Source: Conoideocrella luteorostrata
Taxonomy: Eukaryota; Ascomycota; Sordariomycetes; Hypocreales; Clavicipitaceae
Assembly (NCBI GenBank): GCA_032433595.1
Contig: JASWJB010000569.1
Location: 1-15,635, forward strand
Direction of reading: 5' to 3'
DNA length: 15,635 nt
The notes under the pieces are model-generated. The model did no database searches. It was not told the DNA's origin and was given only the letters and a program-made list of their open reading frames with translations. This document shows, piece after piece, positions 6,201 to 15,620 of the stretch. The translations under genes were made by a program, and so were the position numbers. Position 1 is the stretch's first letter, and each line of letters starts with the position of its first letter.

Positions 6201-9200
6201 GCTTGCCGGCAGGCTTGCTGCCCCTGCATCAATATCTCACTCACCTTGAACGTCCACGACGTCCAGCACGAAAAGCATATTCCTAGTTAGTCATGGCCGG
6301 CCGTTTGGCGGTGGCCATGTGGGTCTTGGTTCTCCTTGTGCGACCCCATGCACCCACGAATGCTAGTTGTATGCTGGTGCCGACCGTGAGGAGACCGCAT
6401 TGGGCGCGCTGGGATCCCATTGTTGGCGACCTTGGAGCTGGGTCCGGCCCGTGCATGTTTTGTGCCTGGATGTGCCTGGATGTGCCTGGATGGGCCTGAT
6501 CTGGCGTGCCTAACTGGTCCAACTAGCCCGCTGGCGCTGTCGAACCTCCAATGAAACGAGCAATCTTGCTCAGGAACACCCTTCGTTAACGCCCAGATAG
6601 CGTCTTGGTGCGCATCCCCCCAGCCACCAGAACCCCCCGACCCCTATTGTCCGAAGTTTGTGCTGCAAGCCAGCAACTGCGTTAGTGTGCACGGGGAGAG
6701 GGACTGTCACCCAGTAGGACGGGCGCCGTGCCTGCAGCTCGCATGAGGCATCAAATAGAAATGCCCCAGCCGCCAAGAAACAATGGACCTTGGCTACACT
6801 GCAGACTGACTGGGTCAGGCAACTACGTGCGTTGCGCTGGGCCGCCCAGACCGACCTCCTGGCGCTAAATGCAGGGGAAGTCAAGTTCAAGTTCGAACCG
6901 TATCTACGGAGTCTCTGTATTGTATCCATTACTCTACGAAGTGCGACGCAAGTCATGGTGATGAGTCTCCACAGACATGCTTGTATGTCATGCTAAGAAA
7001 AGCCAGGCCATCTACGGAGTAGACGAGCAAGTGCATGCTTTTCTGAACATTCCTGCTTTTTACCAGTGAGTAATCTCTTCCAGCCGCCGGTTACTTGGTC
7101 AAGGAACCATTGTGCGTTGCAATACTCCGGCCGAATTTGTGCCGCCGAAAACTGCAACATGGTGCCGTTGTCTGCCATTCTGCACACACTTCAGTCGGAG
7201 GCGCTAGAAAGTGATCTGAAACCGAACCTTGGTAGGGGTTCGGCGGTTGCAGATCGCAGCCGACGCGCCCGAAGAAACAACCTTGTTGTAAATGTAAATC
7301 AGTTTTGCGAGACATGAGTGCTGGTAGATGTTATCATGTATGCAATGCTCCGACGGCTATCGTCTTTCGGCGTTCGGGGACGTACCAATGTGTCAATGCT
7401 GCAGTCTATACTGCACAATATTCTATGATTGCATGAGGCCATTGTTGAGGCGTCATGTTGTCACTCCAAGGTAATGCATCCCATCAAGGCGCACATCAAG
7501 CCCTGCGATAATGTTTGGCTCCGTTGACGGCTTGCCCGACAGCCAGGTCAGGCAGATTGCATCTCGTCATGGTTTCTCCTGCTATTACTCCGTAACGGGG
7601 GGGGCATCAACTGGAGTCTGGCCATGGTCATTGAAGTCCAGATGAAATCCAGACGAGGATGGCGTTGTTGTTTCCAGCAATATTTTCAATTGCATTGTTT
7701 CCGGGATAAACATCCGAGATGAGACGAACGTCCAACACTTCCGAGCTTTGAACAGGGCAGAGGACGCATGAAAGGATGAAAAGAGCCCGGTATTGTAATT
7801 TCTATGTACTCGTAATACTCCGTCCTGGTTTGTTTGCCAATCCCCCCTGCCTCACCCAATCCGTCAGGCTCCTTCCCTGCAGGTGCTGGCTCCATAGCGC
7901 ATCACTGAAACGCGCTAACTTAGGGTTACAATATCACCCGATTGGCCTATGATCTCGGTCAGCACGATTCATCCATCCCCTTTACCAAGATTTCCCTGTC
8001 CGCCACGGAGCACACCTATCACTTCAGCGAGCCACTCATTTTTGCGTTTTCTCCCCTCTTGCATCGTATTGTACGATATATGTGCCTGGGTGTGGGTATG
8101 TGCAGATTGTACTCCGTATACTAACTAGTATGTGTGTGCTTCTTACTAGCTCATGTGTGAAAACTCTGTTCCGCGGCGAAGATTTCCCTTGCCGCCTTAC
8201 CTCAAGCAAATAACTAGTCGTAGTCCAGAAATGATCAATCCGCAGCAGTGCCATCACATCCAATGTTGTTCTTAGCCGCCCATAGTAACATTCAAAACGT
8301 TCTACGTTTACATGGAACCCCAAGGTTTCTCCTGGTCCTAGATTTGGCATGGCTGCTATCTTGGCTTTTTGCTCTCGAGATCTCCTCTTCATTTAATCTT
8401 GTGTAGCATGTTCGGTGTAACATGACACGTCGGCATCATCTGCCCAGTCCGGACAAGGAGTAGTTGGTTGCTTGTGGAGCTTGGACGAATCGTTGGACTT
8501 TGGAGCAATGTTTCTTTGGATATTTTGCCAGAAGTCGTTTGTCGGATAACTACGTATGCGGCTTTGCGCCTAGACACATCAAACTGCAGACCGGAGCTGC
8601 AGCCACTATGGAAATAGTGAGACATGCCTTATCATGTTCGATAGTTTGCCATCAGCATAATATCTGACGGTTTTATGCCTATGTACTCCGTACTAGTTAT
8701 TGTCTTGTTCATTCGGGTGCCTCATGGACACAACGTCCTATCTTGCGTCCGTATGACGCAGGGGCTGTCCAGCACTGCCATCAATGCTTCATATCCCCCG
8801 ATCCATGACAATGTAAAAGCTGGTTCTGGTAGCCCGGCACGTACTTCGTGCAGTACTTCAGCGTGGTTGCACCAACTTGCAAGTCTTTATTGGCCTCCTG
8901 GCACAACGTGGCCGGTCATTTCATCGTCAATGGTTGTATTAACGGGGTTAGAAATGTCCATTCGTGGCTTGCAGCTTGTTGGCCCTGTCCTCCGTACGAT
9001 AACTCGGATTAGATAGATGCAATTTGGCGACTCCGCAGAGAAATTTTTCCTTGTATTACGGCCAGCCAAGCCAGCACAGCACAGCACGGAAGCAGCAAAT
9101 GCGACAGGTCAAATTGTCGGCTGCGAAATTGAGTAGAGTCAGGCCCCAACTCCCAATACGGCGTAATCGACGATGGTTATGAGAATCCCTTCATTTATCG

Positions 9201-9218
9201 ATTTCTGGCACCGCCACC
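6201..9218. other. Gene desert, about 3 kb
   Basis: No open frame here shows a recognisable domain, and those present overlap on both strands. Contents: the 10-bp tandem repeat at 6461-6500, scattered TACGGAG/CTCCGTA copies (6905, 7013, 7588, 8112, 8686, 8990), and a small inverted repeat ATACTA/TAGTAT at 8118-8131. A 68-codon frame at 6293-6499 has a hydrophobic N-terminus but weak support. No transposase or reverse transcriptase remnant was recognised. Confidence 0.6.
6461..6500. repeat. 10-bp tandem repeat, 3 perfect copies plus one degenerate
   Basis: TGTGCCTGGA at 6461-6470, 6471-6480 and 6481-6490, followed by TGGGCCTGAT. It lies at the end of a 68-codon open frame (6293-6499). Confidence 0.9.
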
Positions 9219-9302
9219 ATGGAGCCACCCGTGGATTTGGACCTGCCAACAAGTTTCAGGGATTTTGACAAGGCATACCCCATCCTGGGCCGCAACAATT
9301 GA
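9219..9302 (+). CDS. Possible 27-residue small ORF
   Basis: ATG at 9219 lies in the strong initiation context GCCACCATGG and runs 27 codons to TGA (9300-9302), encoding MEPPVDLDLPTSFRDFDKAY followed by seven residues. No homolog is recognised. It could be a small peptide, the first exon of a lost gene, or chance. No clear splice donor follows. Confidence 0.2.
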   Translation: MEPPVDLDLPTSFRDFDKAYPILGRNN

Positions 9303-9413
9303 TCAGTGCGACCCTGGGGCACCCACCACGATGATTTGTCAGGCGTAACGTCAGGCAGTACTGAAGTGCAGACGGCAAATGATCTATGCAAATGAAGTGA
9401 AAAGCTGAAGGTT

Positions 9414-9429
9414 TACGGAGAACTCCGTA
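9414..9429. repeat. Perfect inverted repeat TACGGAG-AA-CTCCGTA
   Basis: Two inverted copies of the dispersed 7-mer, separated by two bases. It matches the palindromes at 526-537 and 598-613 except for the spacer. Confidence 0.85.
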
Positions 9430-9653
9430 GGTGCCCGACAATCTGGGACGCAAGCACTGCAAGTACTTGGCAGATTATCGATCGCTTGAGGTCCCAACTG
9501 CCGAAGCAGCTCGCCTGTTTGCTGAATGCTGCGCCAGACCAGACATATGACAGAAAACTGACAGCTGGCATTCCCCAATGAGAAGCCAGCAAAGCGTCAT
9601 GATTGGCCTCAGTATGTCTGCATCCATCTGAGTCGCTCTTCTCCCTCATCATC

Positions 9654-10094
9654 ATGACCACCGATCACATTCTCACGGAATCTCCATACGCTCTAGCTAG
9701 AGATCCATATGGCCCGGATATGCAGCATGAAGCAACATCCTCTCCTCTGCGAGACCTCACCACCCCCGGCTGGATTGGCGAGGAACTACTCCGTATAATT
9801 CTCATGTCTAACCACTGCCCGCGGGGCCAGCCGTCCCTCCACAGCCTCATTAATATGGTGGCGTTGATTTATTTGCGCACCGCCAAAGAGGCTCCGGGGA
9901 AGAAAAGGTTCGCCGCTGCCCTTCAGCGTTGGCTGACTTACACGATCGCCACCATGGCTGCCAGTAGCACGGGACGCTACGCTGGGGACTTGAGTGCCCC
10001 GGACTCCTATGGCGTCACTAACCTAGCCCGCCATGTTCTACCGCCCATCTCTGCTATCTATGGCGAGATCTGTTCGAGGCTTTGTTTTAGTTAG
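9654..10094 (+). CDS. Hypothetical orphan protein (146 residues)
   Basis: ATG at 9654 has A at -3, and the frame is open for 146 codons to TAG. The composition is protein-like: TTPGWIGEELLRIIL and HSLINMVALIYLRTA look amphipathic or helical, and ALQRWLTYTIATMAAS is a further helix. C- or G-ending codons are frequent (ACC, CTC, GCC, ATC), as in real genes here. There is no signal peptide, clear membrane segment or known domain. An upstream in-frame ATG at 9603 would add 17 residues. One CTCCGTA copy (9789-9795) lies inside, and none lies inside the intact genes, so this may instead be decayed or chance sequence. It ends 113 bp before the broken phosphoesterase on the same strand, which might mean a shared decaying segment. 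No function is proposed. Confidence 0.4.
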   Translation: MTTDHILTESPYALARDPYGPDMQHEATSSPLRDLTTPGWIGEELLRIILMSNHCPRGQPSLHSLINMVALIYLRTAKEAPGKKRFAAALQRWLTYTIATMAASSTGRYAGDLSAPDSYGVTNLARHVLPPISAIYGEICSRLCFS

Positions 10095-10207
10095 CCCGGC
10101 TACGGACGAGACATTGTCTCAGAAGCCGTAATTAGCTCGCAGCAGACCAAGATCTCGACAACCTGTCTCATGCAAACAACGGCGGGAACCATACCAGAAA
10201 TAAAATC

Positions 10208-11108
10208 ATGAAACGTCCGGTGGACAAGATGTTGCCTGCACGCAAGACTTGCTCGTCATCCGGAGGCAATAGAGGTTCGACTCGCTCTAAATCCGGCGCC
10301 TCGTCCCGAAATCTTACATGTCAGTTCATATCAGCAGACCTTCACCTCGAGGTTGACAGGCGATACTCCACGTTTGATTTTCCAGTAACTGCACAGATTC
10401 TCATTCTCGCAGGTGACTTCGGCTGTTTGAAAAATTGTGATTGCTACCTGGAATTTATCAGTCGCCAAACTGCGCGCTATAAACGGGTGTACCTCATTCT
10501 TAGGGACCACGAGTTTATGGACTCGACATATCCGCGGGGGCGGCTGCGGCACAGAACCTAGAGCAAGAGCATTGTCTCGGTGGCAAGCTCTGTCTTCTCC
10601 GGCAAACCCGAGTTGACGTTGCTGGGGTGCTGTCACGATTCTCGGCTGCACTCTGTGGTCTCAAATACCAGATAATGCTCGTGATATTGTTAAGGGCAAA
10701 ATTGAAGACTATCGGAACATTAACAATTGGACAGTTGATTCTCACAACGCATCTCACAGATCTGACTTCGACTGGCTCCGTAACGAGCTGAATACTATAA
10801 TGGCAGAAATCCAAGGCAATGTCTGGTCCAGAGCATGCCGGGAAGGCCCAGTATCAGAACGTCAGGTTCTGATCGTTACGTATCATGCCCCGTTAATAAA
10901 TGGCACATCACGACCTGAACATGTCATCAAACCCTGGACGTCAGCATTCACAACAGACATACTGGTCCAACGGAGTTGGGAGACGGTGAAGATCTGGCTC
11001 CATGGCCATACGCACGGCTCGTGTGATTTCGAGTGTAACGGTGTCAGAATTTTAAGTATTCAGTTTGGTTATCCTACGTATCCAGATGAAGCTTCTCGGC
11101 CGATATGA
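10208..11108 (+). pseudogene. Calcineurin-like metallophosphoesterase, broken by two frameshifts
   Basis: Translated in three successive frames, this stretch gives a full-length metallophosphoesterase with all five motif regions in order: ADLHLE (Asp and His of motif I), LAGDFG (motif II), LRDHEF (where GNHE is expected), VTYHAP (motif IV) and HGHTHG (motif V). The first frame ends at a TAG (10559). The second continues with AGAAAAQNLEQEHCLGGKL. The third starts with VTILGCTLWS and runs to TGA at 11106-11108. Each switch equals loss of one base, and each lies at a G run (10536-10540 and 10624-10627). No GT...AG pair there could be an intron. The GN-to-RD change in motif III alters a metal-site residue. 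It is most likely a pseudogene; if both shifts are sequencing errors it would still have an atypical active site. Family members are hydrolases of phosphate esters; the substrate is unknown. Confidence 0.85.
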
Positions 11109-12133
11109 GCGAGTGCATTTGATCCTGAGAGGGTGGTTCAATTCCCTTTACGGTGAAATTTGGAATAGTCCGGACATGATTCAATGTTCATTCTACTGTG
11201 AATATCGAATTGCTGTTCTCCGGCGGGGTATATAGCCGGTATTTAATTCTGTATAGTTCCGTATTCAGACGAGTCCAAGAGTGACGAATAAAACGCAAAA
11301 CAAAATACACTCACACTCACACTCACATACTCATATATATATAGGACGCTTTGGCCTGCTCAACAGTTGATGCTACTTCCTAAGCAAGCGAAGTCTCTAA
11401 ACGATTCGTACACGCCAAACTCTCTGCGAGCTTACGCATTTCCGGCGCAGGTTCTGGAGATGCCTCCGCTGTTGAGAGAAAGAAGACGACAAGGCTAGGC
11501 AGTGGCCAGATTGGCCGACCGTACCGGTTTCTTCACTTCGCAGGGCCTATGACATCATCTCTTCTGTGTACTCTGAGTGGTAATTGCACATCTGGAGAAT
11601 CGTCTTAGGTCAAACGATGCACAGGCTAACATGAAAGGAAATTGGACGGTTCACAGACAAGAAGCAGTCAGCTGCTAGAGCAATCAAACATATCAACAAA
11701 TCGTGTAAAATCATGCTGTAGCACAAGACAGGGGCCTCCGTATAATAATAAAATAACAAAATAGAGAACGTGACACGCCAACTGTTTGTCCCTGAGCTAG
11801 CTTAATACCTAATAAATGCTTATCATTGTAAAGGAAAAATATCTCCACCCTCTCCTATCCTTTGCATTTGCTTTACCTTTGCTCTTGAGAGCTCTCCTCC
11901 ATGATTTATTTATGACGTTTTGCTTATGGAAAGCATTTTATGCTACAATACCAGTGTTGTATCTAACCAAGTGAGAAGAAGCGCTGAATGAGTCTTGTCC
12001 TGTTCTGCTTTTGGTGTTGTACATCAGCTTTTCGGCGTGTCATGTCGCCCTCCCATCTGGTCTTGAATGGTGCGCCTTTTCCGCTGTCCTTGTGAATTTT
12101 CCCTCCCTCCTTCCGTCCGGCATCATGTTCAGC
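11109..12133. other. Intergenic, no gene seen
   Basis: About 1 kb between the phosphoesterase remnant and the 3' end of the velvet gene. It contains a short ACTCAC repeat with an adjoining AT run (11307-11342), AT-rich patches near 11740-11870 and one CTCCGTA copy (11736). The velvet gene's 3' UTR should lie in its right-hand part. Confidence 0.6.
11307..11342. repeat. ACTCAC repeats followed by (AT)n
   Basis: About three copies of a CACTCA-type hexamer (11307-11327), followed after a short spacer by ATATATATATA (to 11342). Simple-sequence DNA. Confidence 0.8.
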
Positions 12134-13396
12134 CTAATCATCTGGCGCCGTAGTATTCTTGGCTCTATCGTTACCCTTCTTGATGGATATAATACACCCT
12201 TGTTCTCTTAATCGCTTCGCCAGACTACTACTTGGAAGCATGCCTGGAAATTCCTTGGCGCTGTAGACATGAAAAACGTCGCTTTTGATTTCTGTAAGGA
12301 CGGGGAAATGTCGAACCTGCCCAGCTCGTGAGGGATCTATCATAATGAGGGTAAATTTGAGAACGAAAGCCCCAGGAGTCCGGCAAGACAGGTCTGAAAA
12401 ACAAAAGAAGCACCCTTCTCCGCCATGCTCATCTTGCCCAACGAAAGGAGTCCCAACGAGAGATCCCATTAGTCTCCTTTGATGTTGGTATTCCTCGGGC
12501 ATAAACGACGCGTCGCGGGTTCCCGTTTCATCGTAGATAGAACAATTCATAACATAACTTTCGTAGCGTAGATAGGACCTTGCTTCGTCCATAGTCATGG
12601 AAGGGCTACCAACAGAGAGCTGAACAATGGGAGGCGGATCGATCACTCTCCTATCTCTGTCGCCAAATCCACAAGCCCTGGCAGCTTGTGGTTGTTGCCG
12701 CATGGTCAGTCTGAACGTGATGTCTTTCAACGCCTCTGCCCGACAAGGCCCCAGGAGATTGGGAATATGGGACATGCCACCCTTTGTTCTTTCCTTCGGA
12801 CCTTGAATAAGAGGCGGTATGTCAGGCTTGACCTTACTTGGACCTGGTTTTACCAACGTTGTGTCCGGTTCGCTTTGCTTTGTACTTGAGTTGGGCAAGT
12901 CCTGATTGTCGTGATAACAAGTCGGCGGAATATTGTGTGGAGAAGGGTTGAGAATACTTGTGAGGTGCAACCGTCGGTCTGAGCTTGATGGAACAGAATG
13001 AATTGAAAGTAGAGGCACTGACGAGCCGCCACGGGCCGTCAAAACAGTAGAATGATCTATATGTTGTGAGGTCGCAGTGTAGAGGTGATCTTGTTGATTG
13101 ACGAAGCAGCCGTCTGAATTCGGCTGATCAACCTGATCTAGAGATGCTAAATGACGTTGGCACCCAGTGATCTCTTGAGCGTGGTAGGAAAAGCTGTGAC
13201 GGACCTGGCCCTCGGAAGTCAGCTCATTAAATGGCAGAGACATGTCTCCCAAGCCACCATACCCGATATAAAATGGATTGATGGCATTCAAAGAGAGGGG
13301 TTTTGAGCAGGCACTGGAATCACGGATAGGTCAGTACCGGTGTCCAAGGATATCATCAGTAAGCTATATTGTGTACCTCGGCGCCACGGCGCTCAT
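12134..13396 (-). CDS. velC: Velvet-domain developmental regulator, VelC-like
   Basis: Exons 13396-13377 and 13313-12134 join to encode 399 residues. Velvet proteins are fungal DNA-binding regulators with an NF-kappaB-like fold that coordinate sporulation, sexual development and secondary metabolism, often as heterodimers in the nucleus. The velvet domain spans about residues 207-386: FRLTMRQQPQAARACGFGD, DRRVIDPPPIVQLSV, QRRLMGSLVGTPFVG, CFFCFSDLSCRTPGAFVLKF, DVFHVYSAKEFPGM and LREQGCIISIKKG. The DEARSYLRYESYV and CSIYDETGTRD segments, by memory, resemble VelC more than VosA, VelB or VeA; the subfamily call is moderate (about 0.6). The first about 200 residues are Ser/Pro/Gln-rich and look disordered. 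The ATG at 13396 follows an in-frame TAA (10 codons upstream) but has a weak context (T at -3). The TTG at 13291 is not a start. Confidence 0.9.
13314..13376 (-). other. Intron of the velvet gene (63 nt)
   Basis: Minus strand: donor GAG|GTACAC at 13376, branch candidates CTTACTGATG or TACTGAC, acceptor GATTCCAG ending at 13314. It joins a 20-nt first coding exon (MSAVAPS with a split Ser codon) to ACSKPLSLNAINPF. The frame upstream of the acceptor hits a TGA, so an intron or other upstream exon is required if the protein is to start with ATG before residue 20. The donor is not the strongest fungal consensus. Confidence 0.7.
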
Positions 13397-15120
13397 ACAA
13401 ATGCGTCGACGATGCGTTCTTTAGATGGCAATAATACGGTCGGAGCAGTTGTCGTTCGTAGATCGAGAGACTATGTAGATTGCATCGTATGATTTCTTGG
13501 AATTTTGTGCTCGGCAGAGACGGAGGACGCGTACCCAGTCGGATAGGAGGGTTCTTTGGAAGACGAAGAGGTTGACTGACAGAATCAGAGGCAATACATG
13601 GGATTTCGAAACCATATATAGTACAATAAGGATAGGCAACACGATACGACCGCCTAATGTCTTTGGTGATGAGTCTGTATGTCTCCTACAGACAGGATGT
13701 TAAGTAGGAACGGAGTAAGTAATTGATAATGATGGATTACTGTTGGTCGGCATATATACACCCCTAGCAAGAAGGCTAACGGTCAGACATGAGGGCAGTA
13801 TCCCGTCCGGAAATGCTGGAGCAGGGTATAGGCATCTAGCACACCCTTGTGAAATCCGCCAACACTACGGAGTACCTTGTCTTTGTTAGGCGCCGGGAAA
13901 TAAGCAACCAGTCCCCCAGTCACCGTGAAGCTGAGCGCGGACGTGGGTAAAATGAATGATCAATGCCCAAGGCGTGTCATGCTTCTCAGACCGGGATCTT
14001 GAGATCCCTTCCAAAGAAGTTTCAGACAGGTTGATGTCTTTCCTGCTTCTGATTGGAGCTACTAGAAAGCAAGGAGCATGAGAAAGTCAAGGTCACGGTC
14101 AAGGCGAACAGCTTTGGGCCCTAGTGGGAACTGTTGCTCCTGAGTGGAACTGCAGAAAATGGGGTTAATGAATAATACCCTTGGCTTTACGGAGTATACT
14201 TTGTGCTTGGTGTATATAGGTATATATGTTCTCCGCATAATATGCTAATTATACCTCTGCAGACAATTGATCACTTTGTTATCGGGTTGATGAGAGGGCA
14301 TGTCGGTCGATTTTGGAAGAAGCCAGTCATTAATTCCACCTTGACTCAACCACTTGAGCGAGCTTTGATGCCCGCTATAGCAACAAGGCTGGCGCGGACG
14401 AGAAGGGTAGGGCGAGCCCGTGGTGAAAAGGGATCCGGGCTCCATACAGACATCTTGGTACTCTGTACGTTAGATGCCGTCAAAATATGACACATCTCAT
14501 TCAAGTCCAGTTTAGGTAGTAAACCCTGGTCTTTCTATCCGTAGTGGGTGTGTATATGGGCAATCCCGATGAGTCGGAGCCGTTCTGCATAGCTATGAAC
14601 ACGCCACAGCGATTGGCACGCTCGTGCATCTGCTTGAATTAGTTACAGCTGCCCCAAAATCAGCTGCACAAGGACATCGGTTTAGATACGTGACCCACGG
14701 CCGATGCGCTTCGGCTTCGGCATGCATTTCGAGGACAATCTTGCCGCAAACATCATCTATCTGCGCGTTCCGTTGGGAAAGTGTGGCTCACGGTGGGTGG
14801 CGCTGAGAAGACGTCAAAGCATGTGTCTTGTCGTGCTCTTTCATTGTGGGAGAGGGCTTCTCACACCTGTCAGGGTGCCCAGCCGCTGTGCCCGTCATGT
14901 CGTATGTATATTGCAATGCAACCAGGTTAGAAAGGGAACCGAAAAGTTGGGAGCCCTATGCCAGTCCTGATAGGTTCGGAGAAGGCTGAAGACAATATGT
15001 AGGCTGGACGAGAACCGACGTTGCATTGACCAACTGACTGGGGGACTGAGGGGCGGCAATGACGAACGGGCAGCTGGCAAATGGCGAGTGGGAAGCTGGA
15101 CAGCCGACAACAGTTTGGCA

Positions 15121-15140
15121 CCGCACCGCACCGCACCGCA
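15121..15140. repeat. CCGCA pentamer repeat, 4 copies
   Basis: Four perfect CCGCA copies (15121-15140), flanked by GCA and CC that extend the period slightly on both sides. Confidence 0.9.
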
Positions 15141-15620
15141 CCTGCGGATCACGATCAACCCCATGGAGATCGTCCGTCTGACTGGTGGTTGCTTGACGCT
15201 TGTGACGCTGCCACCCGACCAATTCGAAGGCGCCAAAGCGAACCGATACTCATCAAGCCTGGGACAAGTGGCAAAGCAAGCAATACAATACCGGTCTTTC
15301 GGGGATATTGTCGCCTATGGTTTCCCACGTCCTCCGGCATATTGTGACTACGATGAATCAGCGGCAGAAACAAAGCTGCAGATGCGAGTGGACAGCTCCG
15401 CTCGCTGTGTTTATATCTGCATACCCACGCACTTGCATACCAACTTATTAGGGACTGTGTGTAGTACCTCGAACTTTTCGGCGCACCGAGTGCCGTCTAG
15501 ATAGTAACAGGACAAATAGGACATGGACAAGAACAGGCAAGGGAGTAGGCAAGGAATGGAGCAAAAGAGTATCAGTATGAGCGAGTGCCCGCTTGCATCC
15601 TTTTCCAGTGCTCGCTGCAG

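Larger units (their letters stand above)
526..14194. repeat. Dispersed 7-bp motif TACGGAG / CTCCGTA, 22 copies
   Basis: Hand count. TACGGAG starts at 531, 587, 598, 612, 758, 944, 6905, 7013, 9414, 13866 and 14188. CTCCGTA starts at 526, 607, 1052, 7588, 8112, 8686, 8990, 9423, 9789, 10776 and 11736. A 7-mer counted on both strands is expected about twice in 15.6 kb. Many copies extend to TACGGAGTA or TACTCCGTA. I found none in 1059-6904, which holds the methyltransferase and DUF1996 genes, and none in 11743-13865, which holds the velvet gene. One copy lies in the orphan ORF at 9654-10094 and one in the broken phosphoesterase. Its origin and function are unknown. Confidence 0.85.

Noticed and set aside
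6885..6960. Possible tRNA because of GGTTCGAAC on the minus strand
   Set aside because: No A box at the right distance, no cloverleaf stems and no acceptor pairing.
8036..8392. 118-codon minus-strand frame
   Set aside because: No recognisable domain, mixed composition and dispersed CTCCGTA inside; probably chance.
8675..9016. 113-codon plus-strand frame, with antisense frames of similar quality
   Set aside because: Neither strand shows family motifs and short frames on both strands break repeatedly.
6201..9600. Decayed transposon in the gene desert
   Set aside because: No transposase, integrase or reverse transcriptase motifs in any frame and no long terminal or inverted repeats found by eye.
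10260..10300. Possible tRNA B box (GGTTCGACTC)
   Set aside because: The flanking bases do not form a T stem with a 7-nt loop, and the site lies in the N-terminal part of the phosphoesterase frame.
13866..14194. Two TACGGAG copies as ends of a MITE-like element
   Set aside because: The copies are in the same orientation, so they are not terminal inverted repeats, and no target duplication was seen.
14203..15504. Several open frames up to 138 codons on both strands
   Set aside because: Many start with GTG or overlap one another, none shows a domain, and simple repeats interrupt them; not supported as genes.
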